Source of the DNA: Streptomyces sp. NBC_00513
Lineage (GTDB): Bacteria > Actinomycetota > Actinomycetes > Streptomycetales > Streptomycetaceae
DNA length: 64,000 nt
Assembly (NCBI RefSeq): GCF_041431415.1
Contig: NZ_CP107845.1
Coordinates: 4,774,001 to 4,838,000, forward strand
Direction: 5' to 3'
Under the pieces are notes generated by a model, which was not told where the DNA came from, did no database searches, and was given only the letters and a program-made list of their open reading frames with translations. The position numbers were made by a program, and so were the translations under genes. Shown here in pieces: positions 37,508 through 46,164 of the stretch; within the stretch, counting starts at the first letter, position 1; each line of letters begins with the position of its first letter.

Positions 37508-38134
37508 CTATCCCACAGGGGCGAATAGCCCGAAATCAGCCGCAGACAGCCCATCGGACGAGGTCAGTCGGTCCAAGAGGGCGGGCAGTCGGTCCAACAG
37601 ACCGGCGAGTCGGGCCTGGGAGAGTCGGCGCAGCTCGTCGGCGGAGATCGAGCGTTCCTCGTCCACCTCGTGAGCCATCCTGCGGCGGATCGCGGCCAGC
37701 AGCTGGTCCGCCTGCTCCTCCGGGGGGTGCCCGTCCAGGCAGATCACGAAGGCGTGCCCGAAGGTTCGTTCGTACTCCGCCCGGGCCGCGTCGAGGGCGA
37801 GCCGGGCGGCGTACGAGGCCCCGTGTCCGAGTTCCGCCGAGGCCTCGCCGGCCAGGGCCTCCGTCAGATCGGCCTGGGAGAGGTCGTACGAGGCCTCGTC
37901 GGCCGCCGCCAACAGCGACGCGATGTCCGGATACGGTCGGTGCGCGGTCATCCGGTGTGCCCAGCGTCGGCTGCCGCAGCAGAACGACAGGGCCGCGTGG
38001 GCCGCGTCGGGCGAGAGGGCGTTGAACCGCGTCAGCCCGGATCCGCGGGAAGGGTCGGAGCCGCCACGAACCTGTGCCGGAAGGTGGCTGGACAGCGGGG
38101 GGCTCCTCGGGGCGCGGCGTGGGTGTGTCGCCAC
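37508..38134 (-). CDS. OHCU decarboxylase-like protein lacking the catalytic motif
   Basis: The middle of the protein (LTRFNALSPDAAHAALSFCCGSRRW onwards, then FGHAFVICLDGHPPEEQ and ISADELRRLSQARLAGLL) matches the 2-oxo-4-hydroxy-4-carboxy-5-ureidoimidazoline decarboxylase fold of urate breakdown. Where the family has the catalytic HPRIG/HPDLAG histidine and the WSRxEQ glutamate, this protein reads EALAGEASAELGHGASYAARLAL, so both are missing. It is unlikely to be an active decarboxylase. No urate genes are nearby. The start is uncertain. GTG at 38134 is used but has no ribosome site, and homology starts about 35 residues later. The family name is secure, the activity is not. Confidence 0.6.
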   Translation of the reverse strand: MATHPRRAPRSPPLSSHLPAQVRGGSDPSRGSGLTRFNALSPDAAHAALSFCCGSRRWAHRMTAHRPYPDIASLLAAADEASYDLSQADLTEALAGEASAELGHGASYAARLALDAARAEYERTFGHAFVICLDGHPPEEQADQLLAAIRRRMAHEVDEERSISADELRRLSQARLAGLLDRLPALLDRLTSSDGLSAADFGLFAPVG

Positions 38135-38445
38135 GCTAGCGACGCAGGGCAGGGTGTGTCGTACCCATTCGGGGATTTCACCCGTAAGTGAGCCGAAAGG
38201 ATGACGTCTGGCGTGTATGACCAGCCCGAAGAGGGGAAGGCGACCGAGGCCGCCACCCCCCACAGGAGAGGCCCCGGTCGCCGTCCGACACGGACTCGTG
38301 CGACAAGCCCGTATCCCTGTCAGCGCCTCGGATGCGTTTTGTGTCACACCCCGCTCCGCACAGGCTTGGTCGCCGGCTGTAGAACTCGTGGACGAGAGGT
38401 ACTTGAAAGCCGTAACGTGCGGATTTGCGCCACACGTACAGGACA
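38135..38445 (+). promoter_or_regulatory. Region upstream of the ECF sigma gene
   Basis: This 311-bp gap contains no gene. Short open stretches on both strands lack homology. The sigma gene promoter should lie in 38370-38440, where tagaactcgtggacgagagg and gtaacgtg occur, but I could not identify a confident -35/-10 pair. Confidence 0.35.
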
Positions 38446-39219
38446 GTGAACGGGTTGGGGACTTTGCTGGGGGACGACGCGGAGCTGACCGCCGCGGTGC
38501 TCGCGGCACAGGACGGCGACGAGAACGCGTTCCGTGCTGTGTACCGCGCCGCGCACCCACGCCTGCTCGGATACGTACGCACGCTCGTCGGTGACGGCGA
38601 CGCGGAAGACGTCACCTCCGAGGCCTGGCTGCAGATCGCCCGCGACCTCGCCTCCTTCACCGGCGACGCCGACCGCTTCCGCGGCTGGGCCGCCCGCATC
38701 GCCCGCAACCGGGCCCTCGACCACATCCGCATGCGCGGACGGCGTCCCGCCATCGGCGGCGACGAGAGCGAACTGACCGGACACGCCGCGGACTGCGACA
38801 CGGCGGGCGCGGCCATGGAGTCCCTCTCCACCGGCCTCACCATGGCGCTCATAGCCCAGCTCCCGCAGGACCAGGCCGAGGCCGTCGTCCTGCGCGTGGT
38901 CGTGGGCCTGGACGCCAAGAGCGCCGCCGAGACCCTCGGCAAGCGCCCGGGCGCGGTGCGCACCGCCGCGCACCGGGGCCTGAAGAAGCTCGCCGAACTG
39001 CTGGGCGCCGAGGCCGGCGTCGATCCCGACGCCCTCGTGCTGTCCGATCCGGACGCGGGGACCGCCCTCCACTTCGGTCATAATGCCGAAGGCCAGGCCA
39101 GGGGCGGTTCAGGCGTACGAGATCTCGACGCGGTCCCGGCGCAGCGCGGCCGCGGCGGGGGCCTCGTGGAACAAACCGGTGTGACGCATTCACGTTGGCG
39201 GACGCAGAAGGACATGTGA
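38446..39219 (+). CDS. ECF-type RNA polymerase sigma factor
   Basis: The protein has 257 residues. Sigma region 2 is clear (FRAVYRAAHPRLLGYVRTL, DAEDVTSEAWLQIARD, RFRGWAARIARNRALDHIR) and region 4 (ALIAQLPQDQAEAVVLRVV, then SAAETLGKRPGAVRTAAHRGLK) follows. The last 70 residues, beyond the usual ECF end, are not conserved. The start at GTG 38446 gives MNGLGTLLGDD, which I recognise from relatives. A TTG at 38425 would add seven residues. The stop overlaps the next gene by 1 bp, suggesting a sigma/anti-sigma-type pair. Confidence 0.88.
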   Translation: MNGLGTLLGDDAELTAAVLAAQDGDENAFRAVYRAAHPRLLGYVRTLVGDGDAEDVTSEAWLQIARDLASFTGDADRFRGWAARIARNRALDHIRMRGRRPAIGGDESELTGHAADCDTAGAAMESLSTGLTMALIAQLPQDQAEAVVLRVVVGLDAKSAAETLGKRPGAVRTAAHRGLKKLAELLGAEAGVDPDALVLSDPDAGTALHFGHNAEGQARGGSGVRDLDAVPAQRGRGGGLVEQTGVTHSRWRTQKDM

Positions 39220-40238
39220 TGGCCGACGAGCGCGACAGGTGGCTGGACAGAGCCGCGGCGGACAGACTGCTGCGCGGAGAACCACCGCTGGGTCCCGACG
39301 CCGACCCGCGCGACCGGGCCGCCGCGGCCCGACTGCGCACGGCGCTCGACGCGCTGACCCCACCCATGGCCCCCGGGCGGGAACTGCCCGGCGAGGCCGC
39401 CGCACTGGCCGCGTTCCGCAAGGCCCACGGCGTCGCCCGGCCCGGGACGAGCCCGACGGAGCGCGCCGACGCCGACCCGACGGCCGAACGTGACGTCCTG
39501 GTGGACCTGGTTCCCGCGCCGCCCGTGCGCGTCCGCGTACCCGCGCCGCGACGACGCGCCGCGCCCGTGCGACTGGGGTTGGCGGCAGCCCTGGCGAGCG
39601 TCGCCGTCGGCGGGCTGGCGGCCACCGTGGGCACCGGGCTGCTGGACCGGCCCGCGCACGAGGCAGCGGGTCCGCTGCCCAGCGTCTCGGTCGGCGTCGA
39701 CTCGGACCCCACGGCGTCCGGTGACCTCGTGGGCCCGTCGCCCACCGCCCCGCAGCCGCGTCCCACCACCCCGATGCGGGACGGCGGCGGGGCCACCGCC
39801 GGCTCCCCGGGGGTCTCGGCGACCCCGGACGGCGGGTCCCGCATGACGCCCGAGACCGTGGGGGGACCGACCGCGGGCCCCATCGCCACGAGCTCCGGAC
39901 CCGTCGGCACGGACGACACCGCGCAGGAGCGGCCCGACGAGAAGGGCTTCGGCAACTCCACTCCCGCCGGCGGCGGCAAGGACCGCGAGCGCGAGAGCAG
40001 GGTGCGGGCGGCCAGGGACCTGTGCGAGGAGTACCGCATGGGGCACATCGTCGGCGAGCGGCGCGACCACCTGATCCGTCTCGCCAAGAACCGGGCCAAC
40101 ATCGCGCGTTTCTGCGAGGCCCTCCTGGACGGCCCCGAAGGCACCAAGAGCGGTCCCGGAAGCAACGACGGGAGCACCGTTCCGCAGTCGCCCACCCTGA
40201 ACCCGGGTGGCGCGCTCGGCTTCCGCACGAAGAGCTGA
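39219..40238 (+). CDS. Single-pass membrane protein coupled to the sigma factor
   Basis: The protein has 339 residues, starting in the sigma stop codon (TGATG). The N-terminal region of about 100 residues is charged and cytoplasmic (RDRWLDRAAADRLLRGE). One hydrophobic segment lies near residues 120-140 (LGLAAALASVAVGGLAATVG). The extracytoplasmic half is Thr/Pro/Gly-rich with a conserved-looking end around ARDLCEEYRMG. Placement suggests an anti-sigma role, but the zinc anti-sigma motif HxxxCxxC is not present. The role remains inference. Confidence 0.6.
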   Translation: MADERDRWLDRAAADRLLRGEPPLGPDADPRDRAAAARLRTALDALTPPMAPGRELPGEAAALAAFRKAHGVARPGTSPTERADADPTAERDVLVDLVPAPPVRVRVPAPRRRAAPVRLGLAAALASVAVGGLAATVGTGLLDRPAHEAAGPLPSVSVGVDSDPTASGDLVGPSPTAPQPRPTTPMRDGGGATAGSPGVSATPDGGSRMTPETVGGPTAGPIATSSGPVGTDDTAQERPDEKGFGNSTPAGGGKDRERESRVRAARDLCEEYRMGHIVGERRDHLIRLAKNRANIARFCEALLDGPEGTKSGPGSNDGSTVPQSPTLNPGGALGFRTKS

Positions 40239-40348
40239 ACCGTCGCTGTAACACTTTTCGAATCGCCGGCGCAGTACATATCGAGCCGACTGGTCATCGG
40301 CCGCGCATGAGCCGGGGTTCCCCCCGTACCCCTGGGCTCTGCGCAACC

Positions 40349-40387
40349 GGCGCGGGCGGGGCACGTTCCCCCGGCCCTGCCCGCGCC
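40349..40387. terminator. Terminator-like hairpin between converging genes
   Basis: ggcgcgggcggggc (40349-40362) pairs with gccctgcccgcgcc (40374-40387) with one mismatch and an 11-nt loop. It lies between the sigma/membrane unit and the converging L,D-transpeptidase gene. Confidence 0.7.
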
Positions 40388-40438
40388 CTTTACCTCCGGA
40401 CCCCGACACTCGCCTCCGGACCCCGCCGCGCTCGCGGA

Positions 40439-41332
40439 TCACCAGTAGACGACGACCTTGTCGCCCACCTTCACCTGGTCGAACAGCGCCGCCAGCTTCA
40501 CCTTGTCCCGGACGTTCACGCATCCGTGCGAGGCGCCGGAGTACCCGCGGGCCGCGAAGTCCGACGAGTAGTGCACCGCCTGGCCCTGACTGAAGAACAT
40601 CGAGTACGGCATCGGCGTGTGGTAGATCGTCGACGTCCAGTCCTTGGCCTTCCACTCGACCTTGAACTCGCCCTCGCGGGTCGGGGTGTTCTCCGACCCG
40701 AAGCGCACGTCGAACGACGAGACGATCTTGCCGTCGATCATCCAGGCGAGGGTCCGGCTCTCCTTGCTGATGCACATCACCCGGCCCTGCATGCACCGCG
40801 GGTCCGGCGTGTCGACCTCGATGGTGGTCGGCGGACGCAGCTCCGCCTCGGTCGGCTTCCGGCTGACCCCCTGGACGCTCTTCCAGGTCGCGTCGTCCAC
40901 CGAACCGGTCGCGGGCAGGCCGTGACCCGACTGGAAGGTCTTCACCGCGGCGGTCGTCTTCGAACCGTAGAAGCCGGTGGGCGCCACCGACATCAGCTTG
41001 AGCTGCTTGAGCCGTGCCTGGAGCTCGCGGATCTGCTCGCTCTCGTCCCCGTTCGCCATGATCGGCTTGACGGCGGGCGACTGCGAGACGGAGGCCGACG
41101 GGGACTCCGACGCCGAGGACGAGGACGAGGGCGACGCCGACGGTGAGGCGCCGCCGGGCTTGTCGTCCGAGCCGGAAGGCGAGGCGGAAGGGGAAGGCGC
41201 CGCCGTGGACGCCGACGGAGCCGAGGAGGCGGAACCCTTGGATTCCGACTTCTGCGGTCCACAGGCGGTCGCGGCGAGCACGACGGCGGTGGCCAACCCG
41301 AGCGTGCGGATCATGACTCTCTGACGTGGCAT
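40439..41332 (-). CDS. Lipoprotein L,D-transpeptidase with peptidoglycan-binding domain
   Basis: The protein has 297 residues. A lipobox (ATAC, Cys about 24) makes it a lipoprotein. A Ser/Pro/Ala-rich linker follows. A PG_binding_1 domain spans about 95-150 (IRELQARLKQLKLM, GFYGSKTTAAVKTFQ). A YkuD catalytic domain ends with SHGCVNVRD, holding the catalytic Cys. It would form 3-3 cross-links in, or attach partners to, peptidoglycan outside the membrane. The start ATG gives MPRQRVMIRT. It converges on the sigma unit. Confidence 0.92.
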   Translation of the reverse strand: MPRQRVMIRTLGLATAVVLAATACGPQKSESKGSASSAPSASTAAPSPSASPSGSDDKPGGASPSASPSSSSSASESPSASVSQSPAVKPIMANGDESEQIRELQARLKQLKLMSVAPTGFYGSKTTAAVKTFQSGHGLPATGSVDDATWKSVQGVSRKPTEAELRPPTTIEVDTPDPRCMQGRVMCISKESRTLAWMIDGKIVSSFDVRFGSENTPTREGEFKVEWKAKDWTSTIYHTPMPYSMFFSQGQAVHYSSDFAARGYSGASHGCVNVRDKVKLAALFDQVKVGDKVVVYW

Positions 41333-41605
41333 TGTGGTCCCCCGATTTCAGCGTTGTGTAACTAGGTGATGTCTCAGGGCCAAGGAGAGTTGCGGTCGCT
41401 CGCGGGATGTTGCGCCATTGTGACCGGCGACCGTCACGGCGCGGACGACCCGGGCATCGGCCGGGGAAGGTTGTATCAGTCCCGGGCCGGTCGGTTCCAC
41501 GAAGGACGGCGGCGCGTGGCGCGTACCGGACGGACGGGGAGGCCCTCCGGCGGGCGGCGGTGAAATGACTGTCGGACGTTCCGACCGGCGTGGGACACTC
41601 GCGGA

Positions 41606-42250
41606 ATGCTGGGTGTCACCGATCTGCCGACGTATCTCGCGGGCCTTGTCCTGATCGTCCTCCTCCCCGGACCGAACTCGCTGTACGTGCTGTCCGTCGC
41701 GGCACGCAAGGGAGTCCGGGAGGGGTACAAGGCCGCCTGCGGCGTGTTCACCGGGGACACCGTCCTGATGGTGCTCACCGCCGCCGGCGCGGGCGCGCTG
41801 CTCCAGGCCAGCCCGGTGGTGTTCACGGTGGTGAAACTGCTCGGGGCCGGCTACCTGGCGTGGCTCGCCGTGGGCATGATGCGGGCCGCGTGGGGGATGT
41901 GGCGCGACCGGGCGCTGCGCCAGGAGGAGGCGCTGGCCGAACCCGCCGCGGCGGACGAGCGGCCCTACCGGCGGGCGCTGGTGGTCAGCCTGTTCAACCC
42001 CAAGGCCATCCTGTTCCTGCTGTCGTTCTTCGTGCAGTTCGTGGACCCCGGGTACGCCTACCCCGCCCTGTCCTTCCTGCTCCTCGGCACGCTGTCACAG
42101 CTCGCCAGCTTCCTGTACCTGTCCACCCTGATCTTCACCGGCACCCGACTGTCGGCGGCCTTCCGCCGCCGCAAGCGGCTGTCCGCCGGCGCGACCTCCG
42201 CCGCGGGCGTCCTCTTCCTCGGCTTCGCCGCCAAACTCGCCACGGGCTGA
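41606..42250 (+). CDS. LysE/RhtB family exporter
   Basis: The protein has 214 residues with about six membrane helices. The family signature LVLIVLLPGPNSLYVLSVAARKG is near the N-terminus. It resembles LeuE-like amino acid exporters, with SLFNPKAILFLLSFFVQF in the middle. The substrate (an amino acid or homologue) is not evident. It stands alone, and the ATG is preceded by a weak gcgga site. Confidence 0.9.
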   Translation: MLGVTDLPTYLAGLVLIVLLPGPNSLYVLSVAARKGVREGYKAACGVFTGDTVLMVLTAAGAGALLQASPVVFTVVKLLGAGYLAWLAVGMMRAAWGMWRDRALRQEEALAEPAAADERPYRRALVVSLFNPKAILFLLSFFVQFVDPGYAYPALSFLLLGTLSQLASFLYLSTLIFTGTRLSAAFRRRKRLSAGATSAAGVLFLGFAAKLATG

Positions 42251-42290
42251 CCGGCCGCGCGGGGGAGCCGGACCGGCCCCCCGCCGGGCG

Positions 42291-43619
42291 TCAGCGCAGC
42301 CGGCGCAGCACCGGGAACCGGCGCAACAGCCGACGGCCCGCCCGGCGCACGAGCCGGTTGCGCGGAAGGAACGACAGCCGCGCCGGGACCCCGCCCGGCA
42401 GGGCGAGCGCCGTCAGCCGGCGGCGCCTGAAGTACCGGGCGGTGTCCGCCGTCGGGTGCGCGGCCAGGAAGCGTTCCACGTCCGCCCGCCGCTCCGCGAG
42501 CACGCGCGGCTGCATCGTGAAGCCCACCGCCGCCACCAGGGCGGGCAGGTCGACGGCGCGCGGGGGCTCACCCGACCCCGCGAGGTCCGGCAGCAGCGCG
42601 TCCACCAGGACCAACGGGATCCGGTTGCTGTTCTCGTACGGGGTCAGCCGCTCCAGCATGGCTCCCGTCCCGGTCCGGGCCACCGGGATCCCGTACAGCG
42701 TCGACGCCGTCAACAGGCCCGTCGAGAAGCAGCCCACCACCAGCGCCGGCCGCAGCCGCTCGTACAGGGTCTCCGCCAACACCGGCTCCGTGATCACCGT
42801 CAGCCGCGCCCCCAACCGCCGCGCCTCCTCCTCCGCCCGCCGCGAGTACGCCGCCGGCGCGCTCGGGTGCGGTTTGAAGACCAGCTCCCGATGGCCCCGG
42901 GCGTACGCGCCGCGCACCATCTCCACGTGCAGGTCCTCCTCCTCCGCCGCGGACAGCAGCTCCAGCGCGGCGAGGTACTGGCCCAACAGGACCGCCGGGG
43001 ATTCACCGACGTGCGCCGGCGGCTCCCCGTACGAGGTCAGCTCCGCCAGCACCTTCAGGAAGTCCGCCGCGGGCACCGGTTCCGCCGGCACGCCGAACTC
43101 CGTCAGCAGCAACGGCTCCAAGCCCGGTACCAGGTCCAGGTGCAGGACCCGCCGCACCCGCATCCCGATCCGCGGGTCGAGCCGGACGCGGGTGGGGCCG
43201 TAACTCATCAGCCCGTCGGCGTACACGTCGACGGCCGCGCCCGGGAACACCTGGCACAGGCCCTGCGCCGGCGGCACCTGAAGGGACTCCACGACCAGTT
43301 CGACCCGGTCCTCCCCGAGCCCCCACGACGCCCTCAACTGCCGCTCCCACAAAGGGACGTCCTCGGTGCGCGGGGTCCAGGTGCCCGGATGCTGTGGCGC
43401 GATGAAGGCGTTCCAGTCGCGCACCTCGTCGAAGCGTCGGCGCAGCGCGTCGAACCCCGGCATCGCGGTGAGCCCGGGGGTGATCTCGGGGGTGACGGAG
43501 TGGTTGCTCGTCAGCAGGATCCGCCGGCCGGCGGGCGGGAAGACCCCCGCGTCGACGCCGGCCGCGAGCGTCGCCGCGCCGTACGGGGTGGAGGCGAGGA
43601 AGATCTGGGTGACGTTCAC
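42291..43619 (-). CDS. Polysialyltransferase-family glycosyltransferase
   Basis: The protein has 442 residues. It resembles the alpha-2,8-polysialyltransferase (POLYST) family: TQIFLASTPYGAATLAAGV at the start, a VYADGLMSYG segment, the HP motif in VFKPHPSAP, and the donor-site serines in GCFSTGLLTAST. These features fit a bacterial GT-B sialyltransferase. The GTG at 43619 overlaps the GT2 stop by 4 bp, so the two are translated together. With NeuA and NeuB nearby it probably uses a CMP-nonulosonic acid donor to build a wall polymer. The acceptor and the sugar are inferred. Confidence 0.8.
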   Translation of the reverse strand: MNVTQIFLASTPYGAATLAAGVDAGVFPPAGRRILLTSNHSVTPEITPGLTAMPGFDALRRRFDEVRDWNAFIAPQHPGTWTPRTEDVPLWERQLRASWGLGEDRVELVVESLQVPPAQGLCQVFPGAAVDVYADGLMSYGPTRVRLDPRIGMRVRRVLHLDLVPGLEPLLLTEFGVPAEPVPAADFLKVLAELTSYGEPPAHVGESPAVLLGQYLAALELLSAAEEEDLHVEMVRGAYARGHRELVFKPHPSAPAAYSRRAEEEARRLGARLTVITEPVLAETLYERLRPALVVGCFSTGLLTASTLYGIPVARTGTGAMLERLTPYENSNRIPLVLVDALLPDLAGSGEPPRAVDLPALVAAVGFTMQPRVLAERRADVERFLAAHPTADTARYFRRRRLTALALPGGVPARLSFLPRNRLVRRAGRRLLRRFPVLRRLR

Positions 43620-44587
43620 GCGGCGGCTCCCGCCGGGCCGCGGCGGCGCAGCCTGCGCAGCAGCGTCGAGCGCTCGGTGTCCATCGAGTCCAGGGCCTGC
43701 TCCAACACCGCGCGGGGCATGCGCGCGAGGGCTGCCGCGCTCATCGCGCGGAGTTTTCTGGCCACGGCCGGTTCGAACCTTTCGATGGATCCGATGTGGT
43801 GCGCGATGATGGCGCAATACGTGCGAACGGCTTTCGGCAGCAGTAGATCGGATTCCCGGTCGGCCGCCGCCTCCGAAAGGACTTGATCGAATGCGCGAAT
43901 GAAATCGAGCTGACGCTCGTCGCCGATCTGGGTCAGTGAGGTGGAAATGCCCCGACGATAGAAGATCCCCGGCAATCCGACCGGCGCGAAGGACCTCGCC
44001 TCCCGGTGCAGCCGCCAGATCCACGGCCGGTCCTCCGCCGTCCGCAGCCCGTCGGTGAAGTGCAGCAGACCCCGGTCCAGCAGCCGCCGGTGGTACATCC
44101 CCGCCCAGGCGAACGGATAGTCCACCGCCGTGGCCCGCCCGGCCGGCAGGATCCCGGCACGCGGATCGGCCACCACCCCCTGCGGCCCGTACGGGACGCG
44201 CTGCACACTGCGCGCCCGCCCCGTGACCTGAACATGGTCTGTACGGACGAAATCGCAGTTCAGGGCCTCGATGGCGGCCACCGTGCGGGCCAGGTGACCG
44301 GGCGCCAGCCAATCGTCCCCGTCGAGGAACGCGAGGTACTCGCCGCGCGCCGCGTCCAACCCGGTGTTGCGGGCGGTGGCCAGGCCGCCGTTCTCGTCCC
44401 GTCCGAGGAACACCGCGCCGGGCAGCTCGGCGGCGGCCCGTTCCAACAGTTCGGGCGTCCCGTCCGTCGACCGGTCGTCGACCAGCAGGAACTCGAAGTC
44501 CTCCCGAGCATTGAGTGCGAGGCTTTTCAGGGCATCCGGGGCGTATGTCTGCACGTTGAAGAACGGCACGACGACAGAGAGCTTCAC
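43616..44587 (-). CDS. Family 2 glycosyltransferase
   Basis: The protein has 323 residues, GT-A type. The N-terminal MKLSVVVPFFNVQ block, FEFLLVDDRSTDGTPE (nucleotide-binding Asp pair) and FLDGDDWLAPG (DxD metal site) define the family. The C-terminal third is helical. The start at 44587 was preferred because the reading upstream lacks homology. GTG at 44590 is next to it. It is the first gene of the minus-strand pair with the polysialyltransferase-like gene, and diverges from the DUF6716/neuA genes. The donor sugar is unknown. Confidence 0.88.
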   Translation of the reverse strand: MKLSVVVPFFNVQTYAPDALKSLALNAREDFEFLLVDDRSTDGTPELLERAAAELPGAVFLGRDENGGLATARNTGLDAARGEYLAFLDGDDWLAPGHLARTVAAIEALNCDFVRTDHVQVTGRARSVQRVPYGPQGVVADPRAGILPAGRATAVDYPFAWAGMYHRRLLDRGLLHFTDGLRTAEDRPWIWRLHREARSFAPVGLPGIFYRRGISTSLTQIGDERQLDFIRAFDQVLSEAAADRESDLLLPKAVRTYCAIIAHHIGSIERFEPAVARKLRAMSAAALARMPRAVLEQALDSMDTERSTLLRRLRRRGPAGAAA

Positions 44588-44766
44588 CACCAGTGAGACA
44601 TTAGGGCGCCGTCCGGCATTCACCGTGACCCGGGCGCGTATTCCATGTGAACGACGCGGGGCGGGCGCGTTAACCGGTCCGCTTTCGCATTTCGTCGACG
44701 GGTTGTTAACCAGCTGTTGTGCGCTCGTTGGGCCGATCACCGGAAATGCGGAATAGCTTCGGCCGG
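44588..44766. promoter_or_regulatory. Shared divergent promoter region of the nonulosonic-acid cluster
   Basis: The roughly 180-bp gap between the divergent GT2 and DUF6716 genes is less GC-rich and contains two gttaacc direct repeats, at 44669-44675 and 44705-44711, 36 bp apart. They could be sites for a shared regulator or promoter parts. No promoter was defined. Confidence 0.4.
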
Positions 44767-46164
44767 GTGCCAGCCAGTAGCAGTCGTGGCGATCGACGCA
44801 TCGCCGTACTCGCAGATTCCGACACGCGGTGGAAATGGGGTGCCCTCACCGCGCGCCGCCTCGCACCCGACCACCTCCCCACCGGATACCTGCTGCGCGG
44901 CCGGGCCACCCCCACGGCGCGCCAACTCGGCGAGGTCGGCGTGCGGACGGCCGCGGGAACGGCCGACGCCGCCCCCGGACCGACCGAGGTGACCTGCGCC
45001 GAGTTCCTCGCGGAGATCGCCCCCGGACGCGACCGCCACGACGTGGTCGTCCTCGCCCTCGTCGGCGGCGCCGTCCAGGCCGTACTGCACGGGGCCCGCG
45101 CACTGTGGCCCGACCCGGCCGCCCGCCCCGTGTTCGTCACCGGCTACGTCGGGGTCGTCTACGAGAAACTCGCCGACGGTCTGCTGCTGCGGCACGGCGC
45201 CGACCTCGTCCTCGCCAACTCCCGTCACGACGCGGGCCGGTTCCGCGCCGTGTACGAAGGCGTGGGCGCCGATCCGGACGCCGTCACCGAGACCGCGCTG
45301 CCCTTCCTGGGCGGCGCCCCCCACGTGCCCGACACGGGCCGCGCCCGGACGGTCGTCTTCGCCGTCCAGCCCTCCGTGCCGGAGAGCCGCGCGGACCGGG
45401 CGTACCTCCTCGCGCGGGCCGCGGGGCACGCCCGACGCCACCCCGACCGACAGGTGTCGGTCAAACTCCGCAGCCGGCCCGGGGAGCACACCACGCACCT
45501 GGAGGAGCACCCCTACCAGCGCCTCGCCGACCGGCTGCCCGGGGGGATGCCCGCCAACTGCCGACTGGTGTACGGGAACATGGGCGAGGTACTGGACGAC
45601 GCCGACCTGCTGGTCACGGTGTCCTCCACCGCCGCCCTGGAATCCCTGCACCGGGGCATCCCGACCGCCGTCCTGACCGACCTCGGCATCCGCGAGGCGC
45701 TCGGCAACCACCACTTCCTCGGCTCCGGCTGCCTGGCCTCCTGGGACCAACTGGACGAGGGACTGCTGCCGCGCGCGGACCCGGACTGGCTCGCCGACCA
45801 GGGCGTGGCCCCGATCGCCGGCCCGGGCGCCGCCGCACGGAACGCCGACACGGCCCCGACCGGATCCGCCGACCCCTTCGATGCCGCCCGCGCACGACTC
45901 GCCGACCTCCTGGGGAAGGCCCAACTCCCGCCCGTGGCCCCGTACTACACCCCGGTCACCGCCCCCGGATACCTCCCGGGCATCCTCGCCCGCCACCACC
46001 TCGCCCCCGACGGGACCCCGCTGCCCGGCGCCGTCCGACGGGACGCGGGGCGGTCCCCGGCCCGCCGCTGGCTCCGCGCGCACCTGCGCGAGGCCGCGCG
46101 GGGCGCCTACCGGCACGGCGTCCAACGGGTGGCCCCCGTGATCCGACGCCTGGGGGAGCTGTGA
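44767..46164 (+). CDS. DUF6716 putative glycosyltransferase
   Basis: About 465 residues. The sequence RIAVLADSDTRWKWGALTAR then LRGRATPTARQLGEVGV at the start and the SSTAALESLHRGIPTAVL block near residue 285 are characteristic of DUF6716, a proposed GT-B glycosyltransferase family of actinobacteria. The SSTAALESL pattern is the usual donor-binding motif. The stop overlaps the NeuA start as GTGA. Starts at 44719, 44746 and 44767 are all in frame, and 44767 is a choice of convenience. It probably acts in the same wall-polymer pathway. Confidence 0.75.
   Translation: MPASSSRGDRRIAVLADSDTRWKWGALTARRLAPDHLPTGYLLRGRATPTARQLGEVGVRTAAGTADAAPGPTEVTCAEFLAEIAPGRDRHDVVVLALVGGAVQAVLHGARALWPDPAARPVFVTGYVGVVYEKLADGLLLRHGADLVLANSRHDAGRFRAVYEGVGADPDAVTETALPFLGGAPHVPDTGRARTVVFAVQPSVPESRADRAYLLARAAGHARRHPDRQVSVKLRSRPGEHTTHLEEHPYQRLADRLPGGMPANCRLVYGNMGEVLDDADLLVTVSSTAALESLHRGIPTAVLTDLGIREALGNHHFLGSGCLASWDQLDEGLLPRADPDWLADQGVAPIAGPGAAARNADTAPTGSADPFDAARARLADLLGKAQLPPVAPYYTPVTAPGYLPGILARHHLAPDGTPLPGAVRRDAGRSPARRWLRAHLREAARGAYRHGVQRVAPVIRRLGEL

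Noticed and set aside
44829..46160. Upstream extension of the NeuA/NeuB frame to 44829
   Set aside because: This stretch overlaps DUF6716 in another frame and is Arg/Pro-rich noise. The GTG at 46161, with a ribosome site and GTGA overlap, is the supported start.
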